Below, in pieces: positions 1-8,153 of a stretch of 36,861 nt of DNA (its first letter is position 1; each line of letters begins with the position of its first letter). The stretch spans positions 1 through 36,861 of the forward strand of contig JAHZJL010000047.1 in the NCBI GenBank assembly GCA_022600935.1. Direction: 5' to 3'. The notes beneath the pieces were generated by a model that saw only the letters and a list, made by a program, of their open reading frames with translations, ran no database searches and was not told the DNA's origin. This DNA comes from Gammaproteobacteria bacterium. Lineage in GTDB: Bacteria; Pseudomonadota; Gammaproteobacteria; Methylococcales; DRLZ01. The translations under genes were made by a program, and so were the position numbers.

Positions 1-464
1 CGGAATGCAACTGTACCGGTATCTGATGGACTATTTTTTGAATGGCCCATTTCAATCACTTCAATACTCCCTTCTGAACACCCATTCAAAGCAACAATCT
101 GGTTATTGTTTGCCTTGACAGAAGGAAACGTACAACTTTGATCACCGGGAACTCTGACGCGGAGTGCTCCGGCATTGTTCTCGATTGCTGCAATCCAGAC
201 ATCATAAGGGGATAACGTCACAATAAAACGGGCGCAGCTTGAGCCATCAGTCGCACGTCGAAAATTGAATTTCAACGCCAGGGTATGCGGACTGGTATTG
301 GCAATATCAAGAAATGTGCTGTATCCGTTTCGGGTTGTAAAATAGGGAAACAGTAAAACATCACCCAGGTTATTGGAGGCAATTTCAACCGCGTTTACAT
401 TCATTGAACAGGTGCTGGCGATTAAAAACAACGGTAAAACAAGCCGTTTGAATTGTTTCAACAT
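1..464 (-). CDS. secreted protein of unknown function, partial (C-terminus off the left edge)
   Basis: The reading frame starts at an ATG at 464 with a good ribosome site (AAGGA) 8-9 bases upstream and stays open to the window edge, giving about 154 residues. The N-terminus (MLKQFKRLVLPLFLIA, then a small-residue stretch) is a signal peptide with likely cleavage around residue 26. The mature part begins with an EIASNNLGDVLLFPYF segment and continues with an ANTSP and a LSPYDVWIAAI segment. From memory this resembles a family of uncharacterised secreted gammaproteobacterial proteins with an N-terminal 'LLFPYYT ... VNTT ... SPYDVWTA' pattern and a beta-rich look; I do not know a function. The missing C-terminus would show whether it carries a sorting signal, which matters because an exosortase is encoded at the other end of the window. 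Confidence 0.75.
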   Translation of the reverse strand, partial: MLKQFKRLVLPLFLIASTCSMNVNAVEIASNNLGDVLLFPYFTTRNGYSTFLDIANTSPHTLALKFNFRRATDGSSCARFIVTLSPYDVWIAAIENNAGALRVRVPGDQSCTFPSVKANNNQIVALNGCSEGSIEVIEMGHSKNSPSDTGTVAF

Positions 465-990
465 GATCGGTCCTTATTATTTAATAATTATCTCTATAGT
501 CATTATTGCACTCTATTCTAACAATGTTCGCCTGGTTTAATCATCAGCATGCACACTCTATTCAGTCAGATACTGATTCCGGTAACATTATCAAGCAGTA
601 TTTCAGCTTGACTTTACAGACACCATCAATCACCAACAAATTTGTCATTGTACTTGAGAATGCCCGATCCCGAAGTGCGTAAACGAAAAATTTTGTCAAT
701 CATTGTTAAATACGAGATACATTGACTGTATTAATTGCGACTAATATTTGATACAAGCAACAAGCATCACTCAAACAAGACGTGACAAAATGGAAAAATC
801 ACTGCAAATGCTGTTTTCATTACAAAACAGCAATTTTGGTAATTTCATTTGACTGCTTTACTGACTATAATATTTGAACAAGACTCAGAACAATATTCCA
901 AACAGCTGAGGCTAGGAGCTTGATCAAGTTCAAACAGCAAACATTGAATCAGCATTACATATTATTAAACCAGACCCGAAGAGGATTTGA
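465..990. other. 526-bp intergenic region between divergent genes
   Basis: AT-rich spacer between the partial secreted-protein gene (minus) and the DUF2892 gene (plus). I find no coding frame with a ribosome site. The one clear signal is a perfect TATAAT at 866-871. Nothing else stands out. Confidence 0.6.
866..871 (+). promoter_or_regulatory. candidate sigma-70 -10 box upstream of the DUF2892 gene
   Basis: Perfect TATAAT, preceded by TGAC. No good -35 hexamer lies 16-18 bases upstream (TTTCAT is the best there; a TTGACT sits only 11 bases away). Transcription would begin near 878, giving a leader of a little over 100 bases before the ATG at 991. Confidence 0.4.
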
Positions 991-1200
991 ATGGCATTTG
1001 CAATTAAAAATATGCTCAAGAAAGAATTGAACCTTGGTGAAAAAGACATCTACCTGCGCAGAACAATTGGAATTGGTTTGTCCATTTTTTCAGTTGTGCC
1101 GGGGAGCGTGCCCATGCTCATCATCGGGGTCTATTTAATTAGTTCAGCGACATCAGGATGGTGTCCTGTCTATTCAACAATCAATAAAAATACCAACTAA
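991..1200 (+). CDS. DUF2892-type small inner-membrane protein
   Basis: A 69-residue protein with a hydrophobic centre (about residues 26-52) and a C-terminal SGWCPVYSTINKNT motif. The G-W-C-P-x-Y-S ending is the hallmark of the DUF2892 / YgaP-like transmembrane family, which usually ends GWCPLYSLLGI. The ribosome site GAAGAGGAT sits about 6 bases before the ATG and fixes the start. In other bacteria the domain occurs alone or fused to rhodanese domains (YgaP); here it stands alone, so a sulfur-transfer role cannot be claimed. No operon partner lies nearby. Confidence 0.7.
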   Translation: MAFAIKNMLKKELNLGEKDIYLRRTIGIGLSIFSVVPGSVPMLIIGVYLISSATSGWCPVYSTINKNTN

Positions 1201-1529
1201 CGTGATTTGAAACTGATATTAATTGTCGACAACTGCACTTGTCTTTCTGGAACTGGAATATATTTCCAATAAGAATTGCTGGCAATTTGTCATTTTGATA
1301 CTTTGATTAACAGGCTGGAACGATTTTTTTTCAGCTTGATTAAGGCCTGAATGTTATGTTTTATTAAACTTCATAACATTCAATGCCTTGGCGTTCGCAA
1401 AGATGCACTTTACTTGCTTTAGAGATCCCGTAGATTTCACCTTATGTTCAGCAATCGTTGGGGTTAAAAACCTCAGAATGGGAACTCTCTGGTTAAGTAT
1501 TCTTTGGTAATTCAAAACGTTGTCATCGC
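1201..1529. other. 329-bp intergenic region with a long hairpin
   Basis: Non-coding spacer at the 3' ends of the DUF2892 gene (plus) and fxsA (minus). It contains the long inverted repeat listed at 1342-1389. No convincing reading frame is seen. Confidence 0.6.
1342..1389. repeat. long inverted repeat (16-bp two-part stem)
   Basis: The arms TGAATGTTATG (1348-1358) and CATAACATTCA (1372-1382) pair perfectly over 11 bases around a 13-base loop. An outer 5-bp helix, AAGGC (1342-1346) with GCCTT (1385-1389), extends it across a small internal loop. It lies between two convergent gene ends, but neither strand has a T-run after the stem, so it is not a standard intrinsic terminator. It could be a bidirectional transcript-end structure or a dispersed repeat unit. 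Confidence 0.65.
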
Positions 1530-1967
1530 CTAATCATGACGAATATAGTCTCCATCAATGGTTTTAGAAGTGGTATTGTGAGGCGACTGCCCAGAAGACG
1601 CATTCGGAACAACAAGATGTTTAAGCGCATAGCCCACAACTTTATCCCGGGTCGAAGGGATCAAACAGCAAAAACCAATTGCATCTGTAACAAAACCAGG
1701 TGTCAACAATAACGCACCACCAACCAGTAGAATCGGTCCTTCAATCAGTTCTCTGGCCGGGAGCGAACCTTGCGCCAGATTCTGTTGCAAGCGTTGCAGA
1801 GTTGAAAACCCCTGCTGCCTCAGCATCCAGCTCCCGATGACGGCTGTTGCGACAACCGAAAATATCGTCGGGATAACACCAATTACAGAACCGATTTTTA
1901 ATAATAAGTAAATTTCAAATACCGGGACGACAATTAAAAATATGAGAAAAATTCTTTGAAATGACAT
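1530..1967 (-). CDS. fxsA: FxsA family inner-membrane protein
   Basis: FxsA is a small polytopic inner-membrane protein; in E. coli its overproduction relieves F-plasmid exclusion of phage T7, but its normal role is unclear. The 145-residue product has hydrophobic segments near residues 5-24, 28-46 and 75-100. It shows the family core: VPVFEIYLLLKIG, a SWMLRQQG segment, LLVGGALLLTPGFVTDAIG, and a C-terminal IDGDYIRHD like the usual IIEGEY ending. A TTG 15 bases upstream (1982) also opens the frame, but the ATG at 1967 matches the family start better. It is divergent from cutA-dsbD. Confidence 0.9.
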   Translation of the reverse strand: MSFQRIFLIFLIVVPVFEIYLLLKIGSVIGVIPTIFSVVATAVIGSWMLRQQGFSTLQRLQQNLAQGSLPARELIEGPILLVGGALLLTPGFVTDAIGFCCLIPSTRDKVVGYALKHLVVPNASSGQSPHNTTSKTIDGDYIRHD

Positions 1968-2223
1968 GTTGGCACCGCACAATGAGAAAACGTTCAGATT
2001 TCTGTTTCGCCGATTAAATACTGGGCATTAATCTGTTTTTCAGGCAACACAGAGAAACCAAAGATCAGTATAACAGTCTACCTGATCAGAATGTGTTTAG
2101 TGTGTTGAATTGAGCACACCGTCTTTTCTGTCATTTACAATGATGTTTTCCAAAAGGGAAAACCCTGGTTGAGAGTGATCGACAACCCACTGAAACCCAT
2201 CCTGATAATAACTATTGACAACC

Positions 2224-2228
2224 AAGGA
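2224..2228 (+). promoter_or_regulatory. ribosome binding site that decides the cutA start
   Basis: AAGGA lies 10 bases before the ATG at 2239. The frame is also open from a TTG at 2215, but that codon has no such site, so 2239 is preferred. Confidence 0.6.
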
Positions 2229-2238
2229 ACCGATAACC

Positions 2239-2571
2239 ATGACAGAATCGAATCATCTTCTAGTCATCTGCACCTGTCCCAGCCATGAAGAAGCGAAAAA
2301 GCTGTCTCGCTTAATCATCAGCGGCCATTTGGCTGCCTGTGTCAATCTTATCCATGGAGTCACTTCAATATACTCCTGGAATGAGACAATTGCTGAAGAT
2401 AACGAGATCATCTTATTGATTAAAACAACTCGTGACAGCTACAGCGCACTGGAGCAAGCCATACTCAATCATCACCCTTATGAATTACCTGAAATTATCG
2501 CGGTGGATATTAACGACGGGAACTCTAATTATTTGAAATGGATCAGTGAATGTGTAAAACCACTCGATTAA
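2239..2571 (+). CDS. cutA: divalent-cation tolerance protein CutA
   Basis: CutA1 proteins are small trimeric ferredoxin-fold proteins linked to copper and other metal tolerance; their biochemical role is unsettled. The 110-residue product has the family pattern: VICTCPSHEEAKKLSRLIISGHLAACV, then a TSIYSWN strand, EDNEIILLIKTT, and the C-terminal HPYELPEIIAVDI block followed by YLKWI. Its length is normal. It overlaps the next gene, dsbD, by 22 bases, so the two are translationally coupled. cutA-dsbD adjacency is a well-known gene order in gammaproteobacteria. Confidence 0.95.
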   Translation: MTESNHLLVICTCPSHEEAKKLSRLIISGHLAACVNLIHGVTSIYSWNETIAEDNEIILLIKTTRDSYSALEQAILNHHPYELPEIIAVDINDGNSNYLKWISECVKPLD

Positions 2572-4841
2572 TTGTTCTTGCTGCCTTTTTTATTGTCTGC
2601 AACGGGTTCTCAAACACTCAGCCGGAATTACTGACCGCGCAACAAGCATTTCCGTTCACTGCACGCATTGAGTCTGGTTCTGATCAATCTGCTCATCTGG
2701 TCGTGAAATGGACGATTGCCGATGGCTATTATCTGTATCAGAAAAAATTCAAATTTGTCTCTCAAAACCCAGCAGTTCAATTCGGGCATCCAAAATTCCC
2801 TGCATCAACCACCATGCAGGATGAATTTTTTGGTGAGGTCAAAATTCACAGAGATCAAACAACTGTTAGCATTCCAATTGAAACACAAGCTTCACCGTTA
2901 ACACCGCTTGCAGTTTCAATCGGTTTTCAAGGGTGCGCTGATATCGGGATTTGTTATCCGCCGCAAACACAGCAAATCACAGTCGACTGGCCCAAATCGG
3001 CTAAAACTGGCACTCAGTCCACACCATCAGGCAATCCGTTTACAAATGTCCTGAACTCTCTGGTGAGCGATTCAAAGGGTCAATCTTCTGAGAATGAATT
3101 ACTGCCATCAGACCAGGCATTTCAATTCAACGCCGAAGCCACTGATGTTGATAGCACTGCCAGCCAACACATCGCGCTCGACTGGACGATTGCCCCTGAT
3201 TACTATTTATACAGAGAACAATTCTCAGTTCGGATTCTGAACCCGGAAATCGCCATATTGGGACACTACAACATTCCGCATGGAAAACCAAAATTCGATG
3301 CCGAATACGGTCAGGTGGAAGTGTTTTACAACTCTGTCAATCTGCTGATCCCACTGTTACGAAAAACGACTGATGCATTCGAGCTGGAACTTGAGGTGTC
3401 TTACCAGGGTTGCGCTGAAATTGGTGTGTGTTATCCACCTGTGAAAAAAACAGTCAGTCTGCAAATCACCCCAGGTGCAGTCAACAACTCAGCCGATTCA
3501 GGTCAACCATTAACAGACATGTCCACTCCGGTATCTGAACAAGACCGTATCGCCACAGCCTTGTCGCAAGATAACTTTTGGTGGACAGGTCTTGTTTTTC
3601 TTGGATTCGGGTTAATGCTGGCGTTTACTCCGTGTTGTTTCCCGATGATTCCGATTCTTGCAGGCATCATCGTTGGCCAGGGCGAAAAAATAAATACCTG
3701 GCATGCGTTCTGGCTGTCCTTGAGTTATGTGCTGGGATCTGCTGTCACGTATACAATCTTTGGTGTTCTGGCCGGGTTGTTCGGCAGCAACCTGCAGGCA
3801 CTGTTTCAAAACCCTTGGCTGTTAGGAGCGTTCAGCGCATTGTTTGTGTTTCTGGCATTATCAATGTTCGGGTTATTTGAATTACAACTGCCCTCGTCCA
3901 TCCAAACCCGGTTAAATGAAATCAGCACCAAACAGAAAAGCGGTTCGTTTCTGAGTGCAATTATCATGGGCATTTTATCAGCACTGATTGTTGGTCCTTG
4001 CGTTGCCGCGCCACTGGCTGGTGCTTTGATCTATATCGGTCAAACCGGAGATGCCACAATCGGTGGATTCGCCCTGTTCATGATGGCGCTCGGCATGGGG
4101 ATTCCATTGCTCATCGTTGGCACCTCAGCAGGCAAACTGTTACCAAAAGCCGGTGCCTGGATGGGGCGTGCCAAAGTGTTGTTCGGTTTTATCATGCTGG
4201 GTGTTGCTATCTGGTTACTGGAACGTATTCTTCCTGGTTTAGCAATTCTTCTGATGTGGGCTCTAATGTTGATCTGTTGTGGTGTGTATCTTGGCGCCCT
4301 TGATACAATCAATGCAGAGACTGGCGGTTATCGGCGATTATTCAAGAGTGTCGGTCTGGTGTTGGTCATCTGGGGTATCCTGGGTCTGATTGGAGCAGCT
4401 TCCGGAGCGCGGGACATTAGTCAACCACTGAGTCGAATCGGTATCGGCAATGGCTCGACCACGTCTACAAAACCGATGCCGTTTAAACTGGTTCGCTCTA
4501 CTGCCGAACTCGATAATCAAATCGCTCAAGCAGCTTCGCAAGGTCAATGGGTCATGCTTGACTATTATGCGGACTGGTGTATTTCCTGCAAGGAAATGGA
4601 ACGCGACACATTCTCTGATCCGTCAGTGCAGGATTCATTATCAGATTTTGTATTACTCAAAGCCGATGTCACTCAAAACAATGTTGACGACAAAGCGTTA
4701 CTTGACCGTTTTGCTCTGATCGGTCCTCCTGCGACATTGTTTTTCGGGCCAGACAAACAGGAGCGCAAAGGCTTCAGGATAGTTGGTTACAAACCAGCAA
4801 CAGACTTTATCAGCCACTTAAATACATTGCTGTCATCGTGA
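2550..4841 (+). CDS. dsbD: thiol:disulfide interchange protein DsbD with duplicated N-terminal domain
   Basis: DsbD moves electrons from cytoplasmic thioredoxin across the inner membrane to periplasmic thiol proteins. The 763-residue product has a signal peptide (about 1-20), then two copies of the periplasmic alpha domain. Copy 1 ends in GCADIGICYPP (Cys129, Cys135) and copy 2 in GCAEIGVCYPP (Cys288, Cys294). The multi-TM domain (about 340-625) carries TPCCFPM (Cys362/363) and GPCVAAPL (Cys484). The C-terminal thioredoxin-like gamma domain has CISC (Cys677, Cys680). Usual DsbD is near 570-600 residues, so the extra alpha copy explains the length. The ATG at 2550 lies inside cutA, and the stop overlaps the start of the next thioredoxin gene by 4 bases (GTGA). 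Confidence 0.95.
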   Translation: MCKTTRLIVLAAFFIVCNGFSNTQPELLTAQQAFPFTARIESGSDQSAHLVVKWTIADGYYLYQKKFKFVSQNPAVQFGHPKFPASTTMQDEFFGEVKIHRDQTTVSIPIETQASPLTPLAVSIGFQGCADIGICYPPQTQQITVDWPKSAKTGTQSTPSGNPFTNVLNSLVSDSKGQSSENELLPSDQAFQFNAEATDVDSTASQHIALDWTIAPDYYLYREQFSVRILNPEIAILGHYNIPHGKPKFDAEYGQVEVFYNSVNLLIPLLRKTTDAFELELEVSYQGCAEIGVCYPPVKKTVSLQITPGAVNNSADSGQPLTDMSTPVSEQDRIATALSQDNFWWTGLVFLGFGLMLAFTPCCFPMIPILAGIIVGQGEKINTWHAFWLSLSYVLGSAVTYTIFGVLAGLFGSNLQALFQNPWLLGAFSALFVFLALSMFGLFELQLPSSIQTRLNEISTKQKSGSFLSAIIMGILSALIVGPCVAAPLAGALIYIGQTGDATIGGFALFMMALGMGIPLLIVGTSAGKLLPKAGAWMGRAKVLFGFIMLGVAIWLLERILPGLAILLMWALMLICCGVYLGALDTINAETGGYRRLFKSVGLVLVIWGILGLIGAASGARDISQPLSRIGIGNGSTTSTKPMPFKLVRSTAELDNQIAQAASQGQWVMLDYYADWCISCKEMERDTFSDPSVQDSLSDFVLLKADVTQNNVDDKALLDRFALIGPPATLFFGPDKQERKGFRIVGYKPATDFISHLNTLLSS

Positions 4842-5344
4842 ACAATGCAAAACGCAAACATTTTCAGGTTTTCATCCTGATCCTGTGTTTAATTCCAGGG
4901 GTGGTTTTAAGCGAAAATCTGAAACTTCCCGATCAAATTTTGCCTGACCTGGATGGCAAAAAACATACACTGCGGGAATGGACAAACAAACCGGTATTGA
5001 TCAACTTCTGGGCCACCTGGTGTACACCGTGCCGCAAGGAAATGCCTGACCTGGCGCTATGGCAAAGTGAATTTTCAGATCAAAACCTTCAGATTATCGG
5101 CATCGCGATTGATGAAGCTGATAGTGTCAAACAGTTTCTGAAAACTGTCCCGGTCAATTACCCAATACTTCTGGCTCCTGACACAGGTACGCAACTCAGT
5201 TTCACATTGGGAAACCAGATGGGCGTGTTACCGTTTTCAGTGTTTGTCGATCCCGATGGAACCGTAACATCAACCCATATCGGCATATTACACAGGGATA
5301 TGCTGAAGCAATGGTTTGTCGAACTAACGCACAAACCGGAATAA
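4838..5344 (+). CDS. TlpA/ResA-like periplasmic thioredoxin
   Basis: A 168-residue protein with an N-terminal signal or anchor segment (about residues 8-25) and a thioredoxin fold of the TlpA/AhpC-TSA type. It shows PVLINFWATWCTPCRKEMP with the redox pair Cys62 and Cys65, GIAIDEADSVKQF, and a cis-Pro-like GVLPFSVFVD. Such proteins are reduced by DsbD and pass electrons to cytochrome c maturation or other periplasmic targets. Its GTG start overlaps the dsbD stop (GTGA), which supports DsbD as its partner. The nearby ATG at 4844 is out of frame. It ends directly against the end of pyrF with no spacer. Confidence 0.9.
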   Translation: MNNAKRKHFQVFILILCLIPGVVLSENLKLPDQILPDLDGKKHTLREWTNKPVLINFWATWCTPCRKEMPDLALWQSEFSDQNLQIIGIAIDEADSVKQFLKTVPVNYPILLAPDTGTQLSFTLGNQMGVLPFSVFVDPDGTVTSTHIGILHRDMLKQWFVELTHKPE

Positions 5345-6079
5345 TCAGTTTGACTGCGATGTAAACACGTCTGCGATCTGTTGTTGAATCGATAGGGCCA
5401 TCTCTGCGGGATGTTCGGCATCCCGTATTGGTCGACCAACAACAATGTAATCGGCACCATTGTTAAATGCATCCGTAACAGTCACAACACGTTTCTGGTC
5501 ATCTTCCTGACGGTTTGTCACCGGACGGATTCCAGGCGATACGACAAGTAATTGTTGATTCACTTCCTCTCTCAATCGTGGCACTTCCAGCCCGGATGAA
5601 ATAACACCGTCACACCCTGCTTCAAATGCCCGGCGCGCTCTGGATAACACAAGCTCTTCAATAGAACATTGAAATCCGAGATCATCCAGATCGCCTTGAT
5701 CGAGGCTGGTTAACGCGGTGACAGCCAGGATTTTGAGATCTCCTTTGGTCTTGACCGCTGCCTCCATGATGGATTGATTCCCATGTATTGTGGCAAAATC
5801 CACTCCGCGTTGACTGAGCGAATCAATCGCACGTGCAACGGTTGCCGGGACATCAAAAAATTTCAAATCGACGAAAATCTGTTTATCATTTTGTTTTAAC
5901 CAGTCGATCAACTGAAAATAATCGCCAGCCATGAATAGCTCCATACCGATCTTATAAAATCCGACACTATCACCCAGTGTGGTAACCAATTGTCTGGCTT
6001 GATCAGAAGTGGGCACATCAAGCGCCATAATCAAGCGCTGGCGTGGCAATATGGATTTTTGAGAGATAAAATTTGTCAT
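5345..6079 (-). CDS. pyrF: orotidine 5'-phosphate decarboxylase
   Basis: PyrF decarboxylates OMP to UMP in the last step of de novo pyrimidine synthesis. The 244-residue TIM-barrel product shows IMALDVPTSDQA, KIGMELF, the catalytic DLKFFDVPATV (Asp-x-Lys-x-x-Asp set), and a C-terminal SPGIRP and YIVVGRPIRDAEHPA phosphate-binding region. The frame is open another 27 codons upstream to 6160, but the ATG at 6079 gives the normal family length and has a GGAA upstream. It converges exactly on the thioredoxin gene: their stop codons are adjacent. Confidence 0.96.
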   Translation of the reverse strand: MTNFISQKSILPRQRLIMALDVPTSDQARQLVTTLGDSVGFYKIGMELFMAGDYFQLIDWLKQNDKQIFVDLKFFDVPATVARAIDSLSQRGVDFATIHGNQSIMEAAVKTKGDLKILAVTALTSLDQGDLDDLGFQCSIEELVLSRARRAFEAGCDGVISSGLEVPRLREEVNQQLLVVSPGIRPVTNRQEDDQKRVVTVTDAFNNGADYIVVGRPIRDAEHPAEMALSIQQQIADVFTSQSN

Positions 6080-6360
6080 TGAGTGAATTCCAAAAAAACA
6101 GGCTAAAACAGAATATCGGGAATTGAATGATGGTCGTTCATCTGCTGAACATAGCAGCAACAGTGTATCAGGAATTGATTTAATCAGTATTGGTTAACGT
6201 GTTACCGAGAACAGGCTTGACTGTGAATAGCTGGAAGCTGAAAATAGTTGATGTTGATGTTTCGGGGCTAATTGAATGAATGATCATTATCAAGAATACA
6301 CGCGACAATCTGAATCCTGGAAGCCTCGCAGAGCACTTTCTCAATAATAACTATAACAAT

Positions 6361-6365
6361 AAGGA
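6361..6365 (+). promoter_or_regulatory. ribosome binding site that decides the start of the His-rich membrane protein
   Basis: AAGGA lies 7 bases before the ATG at 6373. An in-frame ATG at 6280 has no such site, and the extra 31 residues it would add are polar and low in complexity. Confidence 0.6.
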
Positions 6366-6372
6366 ATCAACC

Positions 6373-7419
6373 ATGTCTTCCCAACCCGCATCAACCAGCA
6401 TTAACCAACCCCGGATTGTATACAAGGTATCGTTCAAAGTTATTGTCTGGCTGTATTCAATTATCCCGGTGTGCCTGATCCTGCAATGGCTTGATACGAG
6501 TTTGTGGAACGGATATTTAAGTCATAGCCTGCCCAGCAGCCCAAGTCATTTCATCCTGTTTCAGATATTGTTCGGAACACCGCATATTCTCGCCAGCGCG
6601 TTATTGATGACAACAAACCGGGACTATTTTCGTCATTTCCGCAAGAGAGTCTTTTTCATGTCGATTGCATTGGCGATTGTACTGGGAATTGGTAATCTGA
6701 TACTGCCGTATCATCTGCTCTACATCATGGTTGCAAGCTGGACTGTATATCATGTCCTTAAACAACAGCACGGCATTGCCCGTGGAGTTTGCCGGTTACC
6801 GGAATTTAATTTCAATGGATTACTGTGGTCCAGTGTCACTGCCGGAATTTTAATCTATATTGGTATCTTCCTCAATCTCAGCCTGTCAGAACAACAAGCA
6901 TTGTGGGTTCTACGGATATCTGCAGTGTTATGTACCGTCCTGCTTTTATTCTCGATTGCCAGTCACAGCAAAATTGAAACCCGTTTTGGGCAGTTATTCA
7001 TGTGGAGCAATTCCTTCCTGGTGTTTACAAGCTTTTATTTATACAGTCAACAGTATTATTTTCTGGCTATTCTGGTTCCAAGGATTGTTCATGACACAAC
7101 CGCTTATTTGTTTTATGTCACTCATGATTACAACAAACACCATCAATCACCCAAGAATTTACTCTATCGCTCAGCCAAACATTTAAATATACCATTGGTT
7201 GCTGTTTTACCGGTCCTTTCCTTCTTGCTCGCATTCTTTCTGCAAGCCTATGGAAACGAGATATTCAGGGTAATCACCGGTGTGTTGTTTGGTTATGAGA
7301 TTTATAACTTTGCCACTTTAATTATTATTGGCTATTTTGCATTAATGCATTATTACACTGAATCATTCACATGGAAAAAAGATTCTCCTTATCGTAATTA
7401 TATTGGATTCAGGTTTTAG
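6373..7419 (+). CDS. polytopic inner-membrane protein of unknown function, histidine-rich motifs
   Basis: I do not recognise this 348-residue protein. It has about nine or ten hydrophobic segments spread along its length. Histidines cluster at segment ends in recognisable patterns: FGTPHILAS, YHVLKQQHG, PRIVHDTTAYLFYVTHDYNKHH, and a C-terminal MHYYTESFTWKKDSPYR. Spaced histidines at the membrane face recall membrane di-iron or haem enzymes (fatty-acid desaturase/hydroxylase, Brp/Blh carotenoid oxygenases), but the standard motifs of those families are not met, so a metal-binding role is only a guess. It stands alone, with 293 bp of non-coding DNA before it and 291 bp after it in which I see no other gene. 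Confidence 0.75.
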   Translation: MSSQPASTSINQPRIVYKVSFKVIVWLYSIIPVCLILQWLDTSLWNGYLSHSLPSSPSHFILFQILFGTPHILASALLMTTNRDYFRHFRKRVFFMSIALAIVLGIGNLILPYHLLYIMVASWTVYHVLKQQHGIARGVCRLPEFNFNGLLWSSVTAGILIYIGIFLNLSLSEQQALWVLRISAVLCTVLLLFSIASHSKIETRFGQLFMWSNSFLVFTSFYLYSQQYYFLAILVPRIVHDTTAYLFYVTHDYNKHHQSPKNLLYRSAKHLNIPLVAVLPVLSFLLAFFLQAYGNEIFRVITGVLFGYEIYNFATLIIIGYFALMHYYTESFTWKKDSPYRNYIGFRF

Positions 7420-7710
7420 GGATCGATTATCAATTCACATATTTCAACTCACAGGAAACATTCTAACATATTGTTAATCAGGCATTTAAATTTTTTTTAC
7501 AGTTCCTATGCAATTTTAAATAATCCTGTCAGTAGTTTTTCTATTCAATTTTGAACTGTCGCAACATTGAACAATCCAATATTTACTTACAAAGCCAAAA
7601 GTGGTAATTTTTCACGTCACTATTGTATATGTTAACCGGGCAACTAGTTTTAAATTTTTGCTCAATAATATATAGATACTGTTTTTATACTAAGGATTTT
7701 CGAGTGACAT

Positions 7711-8151
7711 ATGCAAACAGAAAATAACAACTCAGAAAATAATTTAACGGCTAACCATAAAATTATTAACAGGGAATTCCCGTTTCTGGATGGTCATGTC
7801 ATTGTGACCTGGCTTGACCAAGATGGTCTGTTCTCACAAATCAACCAGTCCCTGCTTGATATGAGCGGGTATCGTGAAACCGAACTTGTCGGTGTCAACT
7901 ACAAGTTACTGAAACATCCTGAGATACCTGACTCAGTGTATGAGGATTTGAACAACAGATTGCGTGCCGGAAAACGCTGGAAAGGAGTTATCAAATATTT
8001 GCGCAAAGATGGCTGTTATTTCTGGGGGTTGACGACAATTTTACCCATTCTGGACCAGGCATCCGCAAGCCGCTACCTTTGTACAGTGCGCAAAGCGTCC
8101 AGAACACAAATCAATGCTCATATTGAACAGCATGCTTTAGCAACAGGATAA
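7711..8151 (+). CDS. stand-alone PAS-domain protein (Aer-like PAS)
   Basis: A 146-residue soluble protein that is almost entirely one PAS domain. It shows REFPFLDGHVIVTWLDQDGLFSQINQSLLDMSGYRETEL as the first half (about residues 22-60), then a LKHPEIPDSVYEDLNNRL helix, GKRWKGVIKYLRKDGCYFWGLTTILPI, and a short C-terminal tail. The 'L-x-HP-x-x-P' and 'G-x-x-W-x-G-x-x-K-x-x-x-K-x-G-x-x-x-W' pattern is that of the PAS domain at the head of Aer and related chemoreceptors, which often bind FAD or haem. There is no methyl-accepting, kinase or GGDEF output domain. The stop is 2 bases from the next ATG, so the two genes form one unit, and output may go through that partner. Confidence 0.8.
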   Translation: MQTENNNSENNLTANHKIINREFPFLDGHVIVTWLDQDGLFSQINQSLLDMSGYRETELVGVNYKLLKHPEIPDSVYEDLNNRLRAGKRWKGVIKYLRKDGCYFWGLTTILPILDQASASRYLCTVRKASRTQINAHIEQHALATG

Positions 8152-8153
8152 CC

